From positions 124,001 to 188,000 of the forward strand of contig NZ_CP047984.1 of the NCBI RefSeq assembly GCF_009931655.1: 64,000 bases of DNA, read 5' to 3'. How positions within the stretch are numbered: position 1 is the first letter of the stretch; the number at the start of each line of letters is the position of its first letter. The position numbers and the translations under genes are program-made. The notes beneath the pieces are model-generated. The model saw only the letters and a program-made list of their open reading frames with translations. It searched no databases and had not been told where the DNA came from. Shown here piece by piece: positions 52,272-60,904 of this stretch. Origin of the DNA: Pontibacter russatus (GTDB taxonomy: Bacteria; Bacteroidota; Bacteroidia; Cytophagales; Hymenobacteraceae).

Positions 52272-53675
52272 CTACTTTGTATCCGCGGCGATGGCCTCTT
52301 TGTTCAACGAGGCCTCGTCTTTCACGGCTACTTTGGCACCGTCTTTCAGCGTCTGCGACACAGCTCTGAACGGACCCGCCACCACTTCCTGCCCTTCTTT
52401 TATGCCGCTGAGGATCTCGATGTTCTCAAAATCGCTGATGCCGGTTTCCACTTCAACGGTTTCAACGGTATTCGTGGCGCTTTCATATACAAAAACTACT
52501 TCCTTCACCGGCTCGTCGCTGGCGGCGGCAGGCTGGGCATTGCCTTGGTTCGGCTGCGGCCCCTCCTCCTCCGGTTCTGCATTTCCGGCAGGTGCGGCCT
52601 CACCGCCGGGGGCACCGGGCGAGCGCGTTGTAACGGCAGACAAAGGCACAGACAATACGTTTGACTTCTTTTCGGTGATGATGTCAACTGATGCCGTCAT
52701 TCCGGGGCGGAGCGGGCGCACTGTGATGTCTTTGAGATGGCTGTAGGAATCGTTGAGCAGGCGGATGCGCACCTCAAACTCCGTTACGGCCTCCAGCGTG
52801 GTGGCGTCGTTGGCGGTGTTGGCGATGGCTGTCACCACGCCCTTGAATTTCTCGTCGCGGCTGGAGTAAGATTCCACCTCCACATCCACCGAGTCGCCCA
52901 GTGCCACCCGGATGATGTCGTTCTCATTCACGTTTACGCGCACCTCCATGTTGTTGAGGTTGGCGATGCTCATTATCTCGGTACCCGCCATTTGCGAGGT
53001 TCCCACCACGCGCTCGCCCTGCTCCACGTTCAGCTTGGAGACGGTGCCGCTCACCGGGGCATATATGGTCGTTTTGCTGAGGTTTTCACGGGCATCCTTC
53101 AAAGAGGCCTGGGCGTTCTGCACGCCAAACTGCGATGCCCGCACACCTTGCCGCGCTGTTTCCACCTCCGCCTTCATGGCTTCGTAATTGGCGTTAATCT
53201 CCTGCCACTCCGACTGGGATATAACTTTCTGGTCGAACAGCGGCTTGTTTCGCGCGTGGTTCTGTTCAATCTGCACAAAGTTTGCCTCTGCCTGCGCCAG
53301 CCGGGCCCGTGCCTGCGCCAGGTTGGCCCGCGAGGTGTTCACCGAGGCTTCCTGCGCGTCCACCATCGACTGGTAGTTGTCGGGGCGGATGCGCAGCAAC
53401 AACTGGCCTTTCACCACCGAGTCCCCTTCCTCCACCTGCAGCTCAATGATCTCGCCGGACACGTCCGGGCTTATTTTCACTTCTGTCTCAGGCTGTATCT
53501 TGCCGGAGGCACTGACCTTCTCCACAATCTCGGTTTTCTTCGCTTTTGCCAGCACTACTTCAATGCCTTCCACCTTCCCGATCCAGCCTTGCTTTTTTGC
53601 GACGAGCACACCCACCAGTACCAGCACGAGCACTCCGATCAGAATAGGGATCAGCTTTGATTTTTTCTTAGCCAT
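52272..53675 (-). CDS. Efflux periplasmic adaptor subunit (HlyD/MacA-like)
   Basis: A 467-residue membrane fusion protein. It has an N-terminal transmembrane anchor (LIPILIGVLVLVLVGVLVA), a lipoyl-like half motif (VSASGKIQPETEVKISPDVSGEIIELQVEEGDSV), a long helical hairpin of the ARAQAEANF type, then the barrel and membrane-proximal domains. The C-terminus has a Pro/Ala/Glu-rich linker. No pump subunit is next to it; it pairs with the TolC gene just upstream (5-nt gap). Substrate unknown. Confidence 0.9.
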   Translation of the reverse strand: MAKKKSKLIPILIGVLVLVLVGVLVAKKQGWIGKVEGIEVVLAKAKKTEIVEKVSASGKIQPETEVKISPDVSGEIIELQVEEGDSVVKGQLLLRIRPDNYQSMVDAQEASVNTSRANLAQARARLAQAEANFVQIEQNHARNKPLFDQKVISQSEWQEINANYEAMKAEVETARQGVRASQFGVQNAQASLKDARENLSKTTIYAPVSGTVSKLNVEQGERVVGTSQMAGTEIMSIANLNNMEVRVNVNENDIIRVALGDSVDVEVESYSSRDEKFKGVVTAIANTANDATTLEAVTEFEVRIRLLNDSYSHLKDITVRPLRPGMTASVDIITEKKSNVLSVPLSAVTTRSPGAPGGEAAPAGNAEPEEEGPQPNQGNAQPAAASDEPVKEVVFVYESATNTVETVEVETGISDFENIEILSGIKEGQEVVAGPFRAVSQTLKDGAKVAVKDEASLNKEAIAADTK

Positions 53676-53680
53676 AATTT

Positions 53681-55171
53681 TTAGAGAGAAATGTCTTTGC
53701 CCTGGTAGAAATCCAGGACCTTCAGTTTAAACGTGTATTCATACTTTGCCTGCGCCAGGTTAGACTGGGCGGCGCGGTAGTTGTTGGCCACAATGTTAAA
53801 ATCGACGGTGTTGATCACCCCGCTGTTCAGGCGCAGTTGGGCATTGCTGTAGTTTTTCTCGGCGGCCCGCAACTGCTCTTTCGCGGCGGCGTACCTGCGC
53901 TGCGCAGCCAGGGCATCCACGTAGGCTTGCTCAATAGTCTGGCGGAGGTTGTTGCGGGCAATATCTGCGTTGATTTTGGCGTTCTGCTGCTGCAGCTTGG
54001 CGCGCTGCACGCTGGAGCGGACCTGCAGCCCATTGAGAATGGGCACCTGCAGCGATAACCCTACCTGCTTGTTGATGTTGTCCTGCAGCTGGTCGAAGAA
54101 TGGATAATCACCATACATTGGGACCTCATATATGTTTGGCACATAAATAACTACTGCATCATTGCCACCCTCGTCATAAAAGCCCAGCTCCCGGCGCTGC
54201 AGCCCTTCGTTTACCGTCTGCCTGCCTACCAGAAACTGACTCGTGCTGGAGTACCTCGAAAATAAGCCTGCATTCAGACTCAGGCGGGGGTAATAACCGC
54301 CTTTGGCCACCTCAAGCGCCTTTGCGGCGCTCAGCACGCGCAGGTCAGCCGCTTTGATGGCAGGCAGCGTCTGGGCAGCCACGTCATATACCTGCTCGCC
54401 GTTGACGAGCACCGGGTTCTGGTCCGGCTCAGGAATTTCCGGCACTTCAATCTGGAAATCTTCTGTGGTGGGCAGGTTCAGCAGTTGCATCAGCGAGAGG
54501 CGGGCGATGTCGTGCTGGTTCTGCGCGTTGATCAGCTCCAGTTCGTCCGCCGCCAGTTGCGACTCCAGGTCCAGCACCGCGTTTTCTGCCACACTGCCCG
54601 CGTCAAACAGGATGCGCGTGCGCTCCAGTTGCTGCCGGGTCAGGTCGCGCGTTTGCTCGGATATCTTGGTAAGCTCGTCTGCGAAAAGGATGTTGAGGTA
54701 GGCGGTAACGAGCTGCATGGTGATGTCGTTCTGCGCCGACAACACATCCTGCTGGCTGGCCTGCAGGTCCAGTTCTGACTGCTTTATCTGGTTCACCTGC
54801 TGAAAGCCCGCAAAGAGCGGCACTGAGGCGCTCAACTGAAAGCTTCCGGTCTGTGCGTCCTGGGTCACGAGGTTAAAAGTAACCGGGTCCTGAAACGAGC
54901 CTGTATTGTAATTGTAGCTGCCGCCAGCGTTGATGCTCGGGAGCCGGTCAAACTTAAGCTGGTTCAGATCCACCTGGTTCACGCTATTGTTGAGCCGGCT
55001 CTGGCGCACCTGCAGGTTATTCTCTCTGGCATAGTTCACAGCCTCCTCTAACGACCATGTGCCGTCGCTGCCGCCTCCCTGCTGCTGGGCCGCCGCGCCA
55101 GCCATGCCCGACAGGGACAGGCCGATAACCAGCAACAGCTGTTTTGATAATTCTTTTTTCATAGTGTTCAA
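53681..55171 (-). CDS. TolC family outer-membrane efflux protein
   Basis: A 496-residue outer-membrane channel with signal peptide (LLLVIGLSLSGMAGAAAQ). Two TolC-like halves each carry long coiled helices (LTRQQLERTRILFDAGSVAENAVLDLESQLA and ALAAQRRYAAAKEQLRAAEKNYSNAQLRLNSG). Together with the adaptor it forms a tripartite efflux or secretion system. It is cotranscribed with sdaAB upstream (2 nt between genes) and the adaptor downstream. Confidence 0.92.
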   Translation of the reverse strand: MNTMKKELSKQLLLVIGLSLSGMAGAAAQQQGGGSDGTWSLEEAVNYARENNLQVRQSRLNNSVNQVDLNQLKFDRLPSINAGGSYNYNTGSFQDPVTFNLVTQDAQTGSFQLSASVPLFAGFQQVNQIKQSELDLQASQQDVLSAQNDITMQLVTAYLNILFADELTKISEQTRDLTRQQLERTRILFDAGSVAENAVLDLESQLAADELELINAQNQHDIARLSLMQLLNLPTTEDFQIEVPEIPEPDQNPVLVNGEQVYDVAAQTLPAIKAADLRVLSAAKALEVAKGGYYPRLSLNAGLFSRYSSTSQFLVGRQTVNEGLQRRELGFYDEGGNDAVVIYVPNIYEVPMYGDYPFFDQLQDNINKQVGLSLQVPILNGLQVRSSVQRAKLQQQNAKINADIARNNLRQTIEQAYVDALAAQRRYAAAKEQLRAAEKNYSNAQLRLNSGVINTVDFNIVANNYRAAQSNLAQAKYEYTFKLKVLDFYQGKDISL

Positions 55172-55173
55172 TG

Positions 55174-55851
55174 TTATAGGTCGATGTTCGGGATATAAAC
55201 CACGTGCTTCACCCAGCTCAGCTGCCGCAGGTATTCCAGTGTGATGGGCTTGATGCCGGAGTCCATCTCAATAAACTGCCGGGCCTGCTCGTTGCGCCCT
55301 TTCCTGGAAACGCTCATGGTGGCGATGTTGCACTCGTCGTGCGCCAGCACAGAGGCAATAAAGGCGATGCTGCCCTTCACGTCCCCGGCGTCGATGATGA
55401 GCGTGTGCAGGGTGGCGGAGAAACTCGCCGTAAACCCGTCCACTTCTGTGATGCGGATCACGCCGCCGCCCCGGCTCTCCCCCACCACCTCCACTTCGCG
55501 GCCAGCTCCCTTCAGGTTCAGCCGGATAGTGTTTGGGTGCAGCGTGGAAGCATTCCCGATGGCTTTAAAGCTGTATTTCAATCCCCGCTCTCCGGCATGC
55601 GCGAACGCGTCCTTGATGCGCTTGTCATCCGTCTTGAAGTCGAGCAGGCCTGCTATAATGGCCCTGTCGCTGCCGTGGCCCTCGTAGGTGCGGGCAAAAG
55701 AATTGTAAAAGGTAATGACAGCCTCCTCGGGCGGAGCGCCAAGGATGCGGATGGCTGCCCTGGCAATGCGCACCACCCCGGCCGTGTGCGAACTGGAGGG
55801 TCCTATCATGACGGGGCCTATCATATCAAATACGCTGCTTCTTTCAGCCAT
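55174..55851 (-). CDS. sdaAB: L-serine ammonia-lyase, Fe-S dependent, beta subunit
   Basis: SdaAB is the small subunit of the iron-sulfur L-serine dehydratase, which deaminates serine to pyruvate. It has 225 residues. The N-terminal SSVFDMIGPVMIGPSSSHTAGVVRIARA carries the substrate-binding SSSHT. The C-terminal ACT-like domain has VKGSIAFIASVLAHDECNIATMSVSRKG. The alpha subunit (with the Fe-S Cys) is not in the window. It heads the efflux and gpsA operon. Confidence 0.93.
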   Translation of the reverse strand: MAERSSVFDMIGPVMIGPSSSHTAGVVRIARAAIRILGAPPEEAVITFYNSFARTYEGHGSDRAIIAGLLDFKTDDKRIKDAFAHAGERGLKYSFKAIGNASTLHPNTIRLNLKGAGREVEVVGESRGGGVIRITEVDGFTASFSATLHTLIIDAGDVKGSIAFIASVLAHDECNIATMSVSRKGRNEQARQFIEMDSGIKPITLEYLRQLSWVKHVVYIPNIDL

Positions 55852-55870
55852 ATACCTTTTTTGCTAAAAT

Positions 55871-55894
55871 ATCGCAAAAACCAAATTTAGCGAT
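55871..55894 (-). promoter_or_regulatory. Promoter and possible operator of the sdaAB operon
   Basis: On the minus strand TAAATTTG (55889-55882) fits TAnnTTTG, 31 nt before the start. It is enclosed in ATCGC-N14-GCGAT, an inverted pair overlapping the -7 element, which could be an operator. No -33 TTTG was found. Confidence 0.4.
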
Positions 55895-56198
55895 AAACTT
55901 CAGAGTTTTGCAGCTATATAATCTAAAAACAGGGGAATTTCTACCAACCCCGCGTTTCCATCTACAAAATCTGGAATAGGCCCCACATATATTTGGACCC
56001 CACATATATAGCGGAGTGTGTCGTGCTGGCGGAGGTCCTATAAGGCAGATGCCGGAAAAGCCGGAAAGGTTGCCTGCTGCGCGTGCCGGGGAAGAATTTT
56101 TCTGCGCCAGCAATAATTTGGCCGCAAACTGGATGCTCTGGCGCATATTTGCGTTATTTGTGCATCGGAACATCATCACGCACAAGATACCGCCTGAT
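55895..56198. other. Spacer between sdaAB and the tryptophan dioxygenase family gene
   Basis: About 300 bp. A direct repeat, CCCCACATATAT, occurs at 55981-55992 and again at 55999-56010. A plus-strand frame from 56016 is continuous with the next gene, but its N-terminal part does not look family-like. No RNA gene seen. Confidence 0.4.
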
Positions 56199-57164
56199 AT
56201 GAAACACCAATTCAAGCCCGAGGTACTGGATCAGCTGAAGCGGCTGGAAGAAAAATATGTGCCGCTGGGCCAGAGCCTGGCTTCCTACCTCGAGGGGCTC
56301 TACCACACCGACTTCCTGAACTACTGGGACTATATCCACCTCGACACCCTCCTGAGCCTGCAAAACCCCCGCACCACCCTCCCCGACGAAAAGATATTTA
56401 TCATTTACCACCAGATCACAGAACTCTATTTCAAGCTTTGCCTGGAAGAGTACCGCCAAATCGGGGACGACCCGCATATCACAGCCGAGTGGTTCCTGAA
56501 GCGCCTGAAGCGCATCAACCGCTACTTCGACAACCTGATCAACTCCTTTGATGTGATGGTGGAGGGCATGGACCCGAAGCAGTTTCTGCAGTTCCGGATG
56601 GCGCTGATGCCCGCCAGCGGCTTCCAGTCGGTGCAGTACCGTCTGGTGGAGATCGCCTCCACGGATTTGCGCAACCTCGTGGACAAGGACCGGAGGGCGG
56701 CCTTGGGGCTGCAAAGCACCCAGGAGGAGATGATCGGCTGCATCTACTGGAAAGAAGGGGCCACCGAGGTGGCGTCCGGCACCAAAACGCTGACGCTGCT
56801 GCGGTTTGAGGAAAAGTACACTGCCCAACTGATTCAGTTCGCAAAAGAGTACGAGCACAAGAACGTGTGGTCGGTGTACAAGCGGCTTCCGGCGGAGGCG
56901 CAGCAGGACCCGGCCATCACCAATGCCATGCGCTCGCTCGACAGCAACGTGAACGTGAACTGGCCCCTGGTGCATTACAAGTCTGCGGTGCGTTACCTCC
57001 AGAAAGACCCCGAGGTGATAGCGGCCACCGGCGGCACCAACTGGCAGAAGTACCTGCCCCCGCGCTTCCAGAAGCGCATCTTCTACCCCGAACTTTGGAC
57101 AGACCAGGAGGTCGGCGAATGGGGACGGGGCTGGGTTGAGCGGGTGCTGAAGGAATTGATGTGA
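56199..57164 (+). CDS. Tryptophan 2,3-dioxygenase family protein
   Basis: A 321-residue haem enzyme family protein from ATG 56199 (MKHQFKPEVLDQLKRLEEKY). TDFLNYWDYIHLDTLLSLQNPRT carries the distal His region, and EKIFIIYHQITELYFKLCLEE and the FQSVQYRLVEI segment are family signatures. TDO opens the indole ring of tryptophan in kynurenine synthesis. The usual C-terminal GTGGSSGY motif reads ATGGTNWQKYL here, so function is probable but not certain. A longer frame upstream adds 61 unrelated residues. Confidence 0.82.
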   Translation: MKHQFKPEVLDQLKRLEEKYVPLGQSLASYLEGLYHTDFLNYWDYIHLDTLLSLQNPRTTLPDEKIFIIYHQITELYFKLCLEEYRQIGDDPHITAEWFLKRLKRINRYFDNLINSFDVMVEGMDPKQFLQFRMALMPASGFQSVQYRLVEIASTDLRNLVDKDRRAALGLQSTQEEMIGCIYWKEGATEVASGTKTLTLLRFEEKYTAQLIQFAKEYEHKNVWSVYKRLPAEAQQDPAITNAMRSLDSNVNVNWPLVHYKSAVRYLQKDPEVIAATGGTNWQKYLPPRFQKRIFYPELWTDQEVGEWGRGWVERVLKELM

Positions 57165-57401
57165 TGGTTGGTTGTTACTTGATGATTGGTTGAATGGTTG
57201 ATTGAGCTTATATATAGCTGGGAGCGCAGCGCATAGTTAGCTCCATTTTCAATAGTTTATATATAAACCCCAATCATATATAAAAGCCGAACTTCGAGCG
57301 AATAAAAAATGTTGTGGATCAATAATTTAACAATAATCCACTTCAACAATCAACAACAAGCAATCAACAGGTTTAAGGATAAATCCCTTACCCACCACTA
57401 T
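57165..57401. repeat. Spacer with CAATCAAC-type repeats
   Basis: About 235 bp. TTGGTTG-rich DNA follows the dioxygenase gene, then TATATA hexamers, then the 22-mer at 57347-57368, a near copy of 6120-6141. It lies 33 nt before the next ATG, as the first copy precedes the dsbA-like gene by about 80 nt. Confidence 0.5.
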
Positions 57402-58985
57402 ATGAGAAAAAAAGAACTGGAACTGGTGCTGGCACCGGAGGTGGCCTTCGATGCGCAGCAGCTGGAGCGCGAGATACTGAAGAGTGCCCACCTGAAGCCA
57501 GAGGATGTAAAGTTCCTGCACCGGATAAAGCGCTCCGTCGATGCCCGCGGCCGCGAGGTGCTGGTCCGCGTGCGGGCTGACATATACCTCGACAACCCTC
57601 CTGCTGATATTCTTTCACCCAGATACCATTACCCGGATGTGACCAACGCCAGGCGCGTGGTGATTGTGGGGGCGGGCTCTGCCGGCTTGTTCGCGGCCCT
57701 GCGCTGCATCGAGCTTGGGCTGAAGCCTGTGGTGCTGGAACGCGGCAAAGACGTGCGCAACCGTCGCCGCGACCTCGCCGCCATCAACAAAGAGCATACC
57801 GTGAACCCGGATTCCAATTACTGTTTTGGGGAAGGCGGCGCCGGCACCTATTCTGATGGCAAGCTATATACCCGCTCCAAAAAGCGCGGCGACCTGCAGC
57901 GCATCCTCCAGATACTGGTGCAGCACGGCGCCACACCGGATATCCTGTTCGATGCGCACCCGCACATCGGCACGAACAAGCTTCCCAAAATTATCGAAGC
58001 TATCCGCGAGCGCATCCGGGCAGCGGGCGGCGAGGTGCTGTTCGAGAGGCGCGTGACGGATTTTGTGGTGGAGCAGGGCGAGATGCGCGGGGTGCTGACG
58101 CAGGACGGCGCAGCCTATATGGGCGAAGCCGTGATATTGGCCACCGGCCACAGCGCCCGCGATATTTTCGAGCTATTGCACGCCAAAGGCATCACTGTGG
58201 AAGCCAAGCCCTTTGCCATGGGCGTGCGGGTGGAGCACCAGCAAAGCCTGATCGACCACATCCAGTATAAGCTGGAGGACCGGGGGCCCTACCTGCCAGC
58301 CTCCTCCTACGCCCTGGTACACCAGACGCACTATAACGACAAACAGCGCGGCATTTTCTCCTTCTGCATGTGCCCCGGCGGGTTTATCGTGCCCTCGGCC
58401 ACAGCACCCGGCGAGGTGGTGGTCAACGGCATGTCGCCGAGCCGCCGCGATTCGCGCTTCTCCAACTCGGGCATTGTGGTGGCGGTGGAACTGGAGGATA
58501 TGGATTTGAAAAACCACGGACCGCTGGCGGGGCTGCGCATGCAGCAGGACCTGGAGCGGAAAGCCTGTGCGATGGCAGGCGGCACACAGGCGGCTCCGGC
58601 GCAGCTGCTGCAGGATTTTACGGGCCGCAAAACAGGCGGACCTTTGCTGGAAACGTCTTACCAGCCGGGCTTGGTGGCAACAGACATGAATGCGCTGTTT
58701 TCGGAGGATATGGGCTACCGCCTGCGCGAAGGCTTCAAGGCATTCGGCAGCAAAATGCGCGGCTACCTCTCGAACGAGGCGCAGATCGTGGGCGTGGAGA
58801 GCCGCACCTCCTCGCCTGTCCGCATCCCCCGCCACCGCGACACACTGGAGCATGTGCAGGTAAAGCGTTTGTTTCCCTGTGGCGAAGGAGCGGGCTATGC
58901 CGGGGGCATTGTTTCGGCGGCAATGGACGGCGAACGCTGTGCGGAAATGGCTGCCATGAAGCTTGGTGTTCGTGTCTCTGAATGA
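57402..58985 (+). CDS. FAD-dependent oxidoreductase (COG2509-like)
   Basis: A 527-residue FAD protein from ATG 57402. The first about 80 residues form a small N-terminal domain. The dinucleotide-binding motif VVIVGAGSAGLFAALR follows, then ERGKDVRNRRRDLAAIN, FGEGGAGTYSDGKLYTR and a C-terminal GEGAGYAGGIVSAAMDG motif. The order matches uncharacterised FAD-dependent dehydrogenases (COG2509). The substrate is unknown. Longer frames upstream are not family-like. Confidence 0.88.
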   Translation: MRKKELELVLAPEVAFDAQQLEREILKSAHLKPEDVKFLHRIKRSVDARGREVLVRVRADIYLDNPPADILSPRYHYPDVTNARRVVIVGAGSAGLFAALRCIELGLKPVVLERGKDVRNRRRDLAAINKEHTVNPDSNYCFGEGGAGTYSDGKLYTRSKKRGDLQRILQILVQHGATPDILFDAHPHIGTNKLPKIIEAIRERIRAAGGEVLFERRVTDFVVEQGEMRGVLTQDGAAYMGEAVILATGHSARDIFELLHAKGITVEAKPFAMGVRVEHQQSLIDHIQYKLEDRGPYLPASSYALVHQTHYNDKQRGIFSFCMCPGGFIVPSATAPGEVVVNGMSPSRRDSRFSNSGIVVAVELEDMDLKNHGPLAGLRMQQDLERKACAMAGGTQAAPAQLLQDFTGRKTGGPLLETSYQPGLVATDMNALFSEDMGYRLREGFKAFGSKMRGYLSNEAQIVGVESRTSSPVRIPRHRDTLEHVQVKRLFPCGEGAGYAGGIVSAAMDGERCAEMAAMKLGVRVSE

Positions 58986-59204
58986 ACCGGTTAAGTGGAA
59001 GACAGGGGCTGGCATATACCTTAGCGCATCCTCGCAAACCAACAATTTGGCGCGGGATGAGTAAGATATATGGGCAGTATATGGCAGTTCGCCCGAGAGC
59101 CGGTGCAATTTAGATAGGCTCTTTTCGTGGCGGCTGGACAAGAAGTGTAACCTTCAGAGTCCGTCTGCCGCTGCTAAAACATGTTGAACTGAATAAATTT
59201 ATAT

Positions 59205-59567
59205 ATGAAAAAGACAGTAGTATTGGGGGCCACCGACAACCCTACGCGCTATGCCTACAAAGCCGTACACCGGCTGAAACAGCATGGGCACGAAGTAGTG
59301 CCCGTCGGTATAAAAAAGGCGGAGGTTGTGGGTATTCCCATTATAACCGACAAGGCTGAGGCCATTACAGATGTAGACACGGTCACGCTGTACGTAGGGC
59401 CGCAGAACCAGCCCTCCTGGTACGATTACATCATCAGCCTGAAACCAAAGCGCATCATCTTTAACCCCGGCACCGAAAACCAGGAACTGGAGCGGCTGGC
59501 AGAAGAAGCCAACATCCAAACGCTCCACCACTGCACTTTGGTGATGCTGGCAACGGATAGTTATTAA
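59205..59567 (+). CDS. CoA-binding domain protein
   Basis: A 120-residue CoA-binding (Rossmann-like) protein: MKKTVVLGATDNPTRYAYKAVHRLKQHGHEVVPVGIKK, then IPIITDKAEAITDVDTVTLYVGP and a C-terminal PGTENQELERLAEEANIQTLHHCTLVML. Family members bind CoA as a stand-alone domain; the function is unclear. It is preceded by a ~220-bp spacer, and a terminator lies after it. Confidence 0.88.
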   Translation: MKKTVVLGATDNPTRYAYKAVHRLKQHGHEVVPVGIKKAEVVGIPIITDKAEAITDVDTVTLYVGPQNQPSWYDYIISLKPKRIIFNPGTENQELERLAEEANIQTLHHCTLVMLATDSY

Positions 59568-59663
59568 TTTTAATAAAATATTTATAAAAACTAAACCCCG
59601 CAAATTACTAAACGTATAAATAAGAAATTAAGCAGATGGCATTTGTTGTCTATGCTTAAAAAG

Positions 59664-59697
59664 GAGAAGGGGTCTTTAAACAAGGTCCCTTCTTTCA
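59664..59697 (+). terminator. Terminator-like hairpin after the CoA-binding gene
   Basis: GAAGGGG pairs with the CCCTTC near 59687-59692 with a 14-nt loop, then TTTC. It lies about 100 nt after the stop, followed by a stronger hairpin. Confidence 0.5.
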
Positions 59698-59721
59698 TTA
59701 TGTGGCTAAAATCATAATTAT

Positions 59722-59761
59722 AAAAGCAGCGCCCTGGTATATATACCGGGGCGCTGCTTTT
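59722..59761. terminator. Bidirectional terminator between CoA-binding and SDR genes
   Basis: A 40-nt near-perfect palindrome. Arms AAAAGCAGCGCCC / GGGCGCTGCTTTT close around GGTATATATACC, which is itself self-complementary. T-runs flank both ends. Confidence 0.85.
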
Positions 59762-59833
59762 GTCGGATCATATATAACCCGGTGCTCCTTCCGCTTTCTT
59801 GAAGCTGACGATGCAGCAGGTGGCTTTAACGAT

Positions 59834-60667
59834 CTAGTCCTGATAGGAAGAATGCACCTCCTCATCTTCCTCCTCCATCAGGTGGCGCATTGAGGCGGCC
59901 GTGGCGCTGTCGGGCAGCACACCTGTAGCCACTGCCTGCACCTTGTTCATCATACCCGACACTACGCGCATCTCACCATTCATCAGCGCGTTATAGCCGT
60001 CGCGGGCCACATCAGCCGGTTCGGATAGGCTGCCGTTTGCAGCTCTGGTGTGCGCTGCGCCCGCTCTCCGGAAGAACATGGTGTTGCTGGCTCCCGGACA
60101 AAGGGCGGTCACGGTGATGTTTGTGTCCTGCAGTTCGTTGGTGAGGGCTTCGGAAAAGGATAGCACGAAAGCCTTCGTGGCGCCATATATGGCCATCAGC
60201 GGCGACGGCATGAACGATACCACAGAGGCCACGTTCAGGATCTTGCCTTCGTTGCGCAACTTCATGTCCTGCAGGAAAAGCTTTGTGAGCGCGACGGGCG
60301 TGCCGATGTTCAGTTGGATGATGGCCTGCTCGCGCTCCAGGTCGGTGTCGTGGAAGAAGCCGTGCAGGCCCGCCCCGGCGTTGTTCACCAGCACGTCCAC
60401 TTCGATGCCGCTGCTCCTTACTGCGTCGTATACCTCCTGTGCGGCCTCAGGCCTTGTCAGGTCTGAGGTGATGATGCAGACATGCTCCAACTGATGTTCG
60501 TCCTGCAACTCATAGCCGAGGTTTTTCAGCCGGTCGGTGCTGCGGGCCACCAAGATGAGGTTGTAGCCATCCTGCGCAAATAATTTGGCAAACTCCATCC
60601 CGAAGCCGTTCGACGCCCCGGTAATCAATACGGTCTTCCCTTTGTTTTCTTCTTTCGTTGTTTTCAT
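59834..60667 (-). CDS. SDR family oxidoreductase
   Basis: A 277-residue SDR from ATG 60667 (MKTTKEENKGKTVLITGAS). TGASNGFG near residue 17, NNAGAGLHGF near 100, and the catalytic YGATKAFVLSFSEAL are present. It is of the YqjQ/DltE-like type with a C-terminal extension (GMMNKVQAVATGVLPDSATAASM). Substrate unknown. A longer frame to 60856 adds 63 unlikely residues. Confidence 0.85.
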   Translation of the reverse strand: MKTTKEENKGKTVLITGASNGFGMEFAKLFAQDGYNLILVARSTDRLKNLGYELQDEHQLEHVCIITSDLTRPEAAQEVYDAVRSSGIEVDVLVNNAGAGLHGFFHDTDLEREQAIIQLNIGTPVALTKLFLQDMKLRNEGKILNVASVVSFMPSPLMAIYGATKAFVLSFSEALTNELQDTNITVTALCPGASNTMFFRRAGAAHTRAANGSLSEPADVARDGYNALMNGEMRVVSGMMNKVQAVATGVLPDSATAASMRHLMEEEDEEVHSSYQD

Positions 60668-60904
60668 AGTATATACCTGGTTTCTGTATCTGTGATAAGT
60701 CACGTCCTCTCTTTTACCAGTGAAGCAAGGCTTAGGTTGTGGCGGGAAAGCTGGGAGCGATGAATAAATGGCAGATAGAACTCCGGAAGAGGTACCCCCT
60801 GTTGTCTTAAAACCATAGAAATCATATATAGAATGAGGCACATCTATATAGGCCATGGCGCATTCTATATATAATTTGAATACAATTTGCCCGCAAAAGA
60901 TTAC

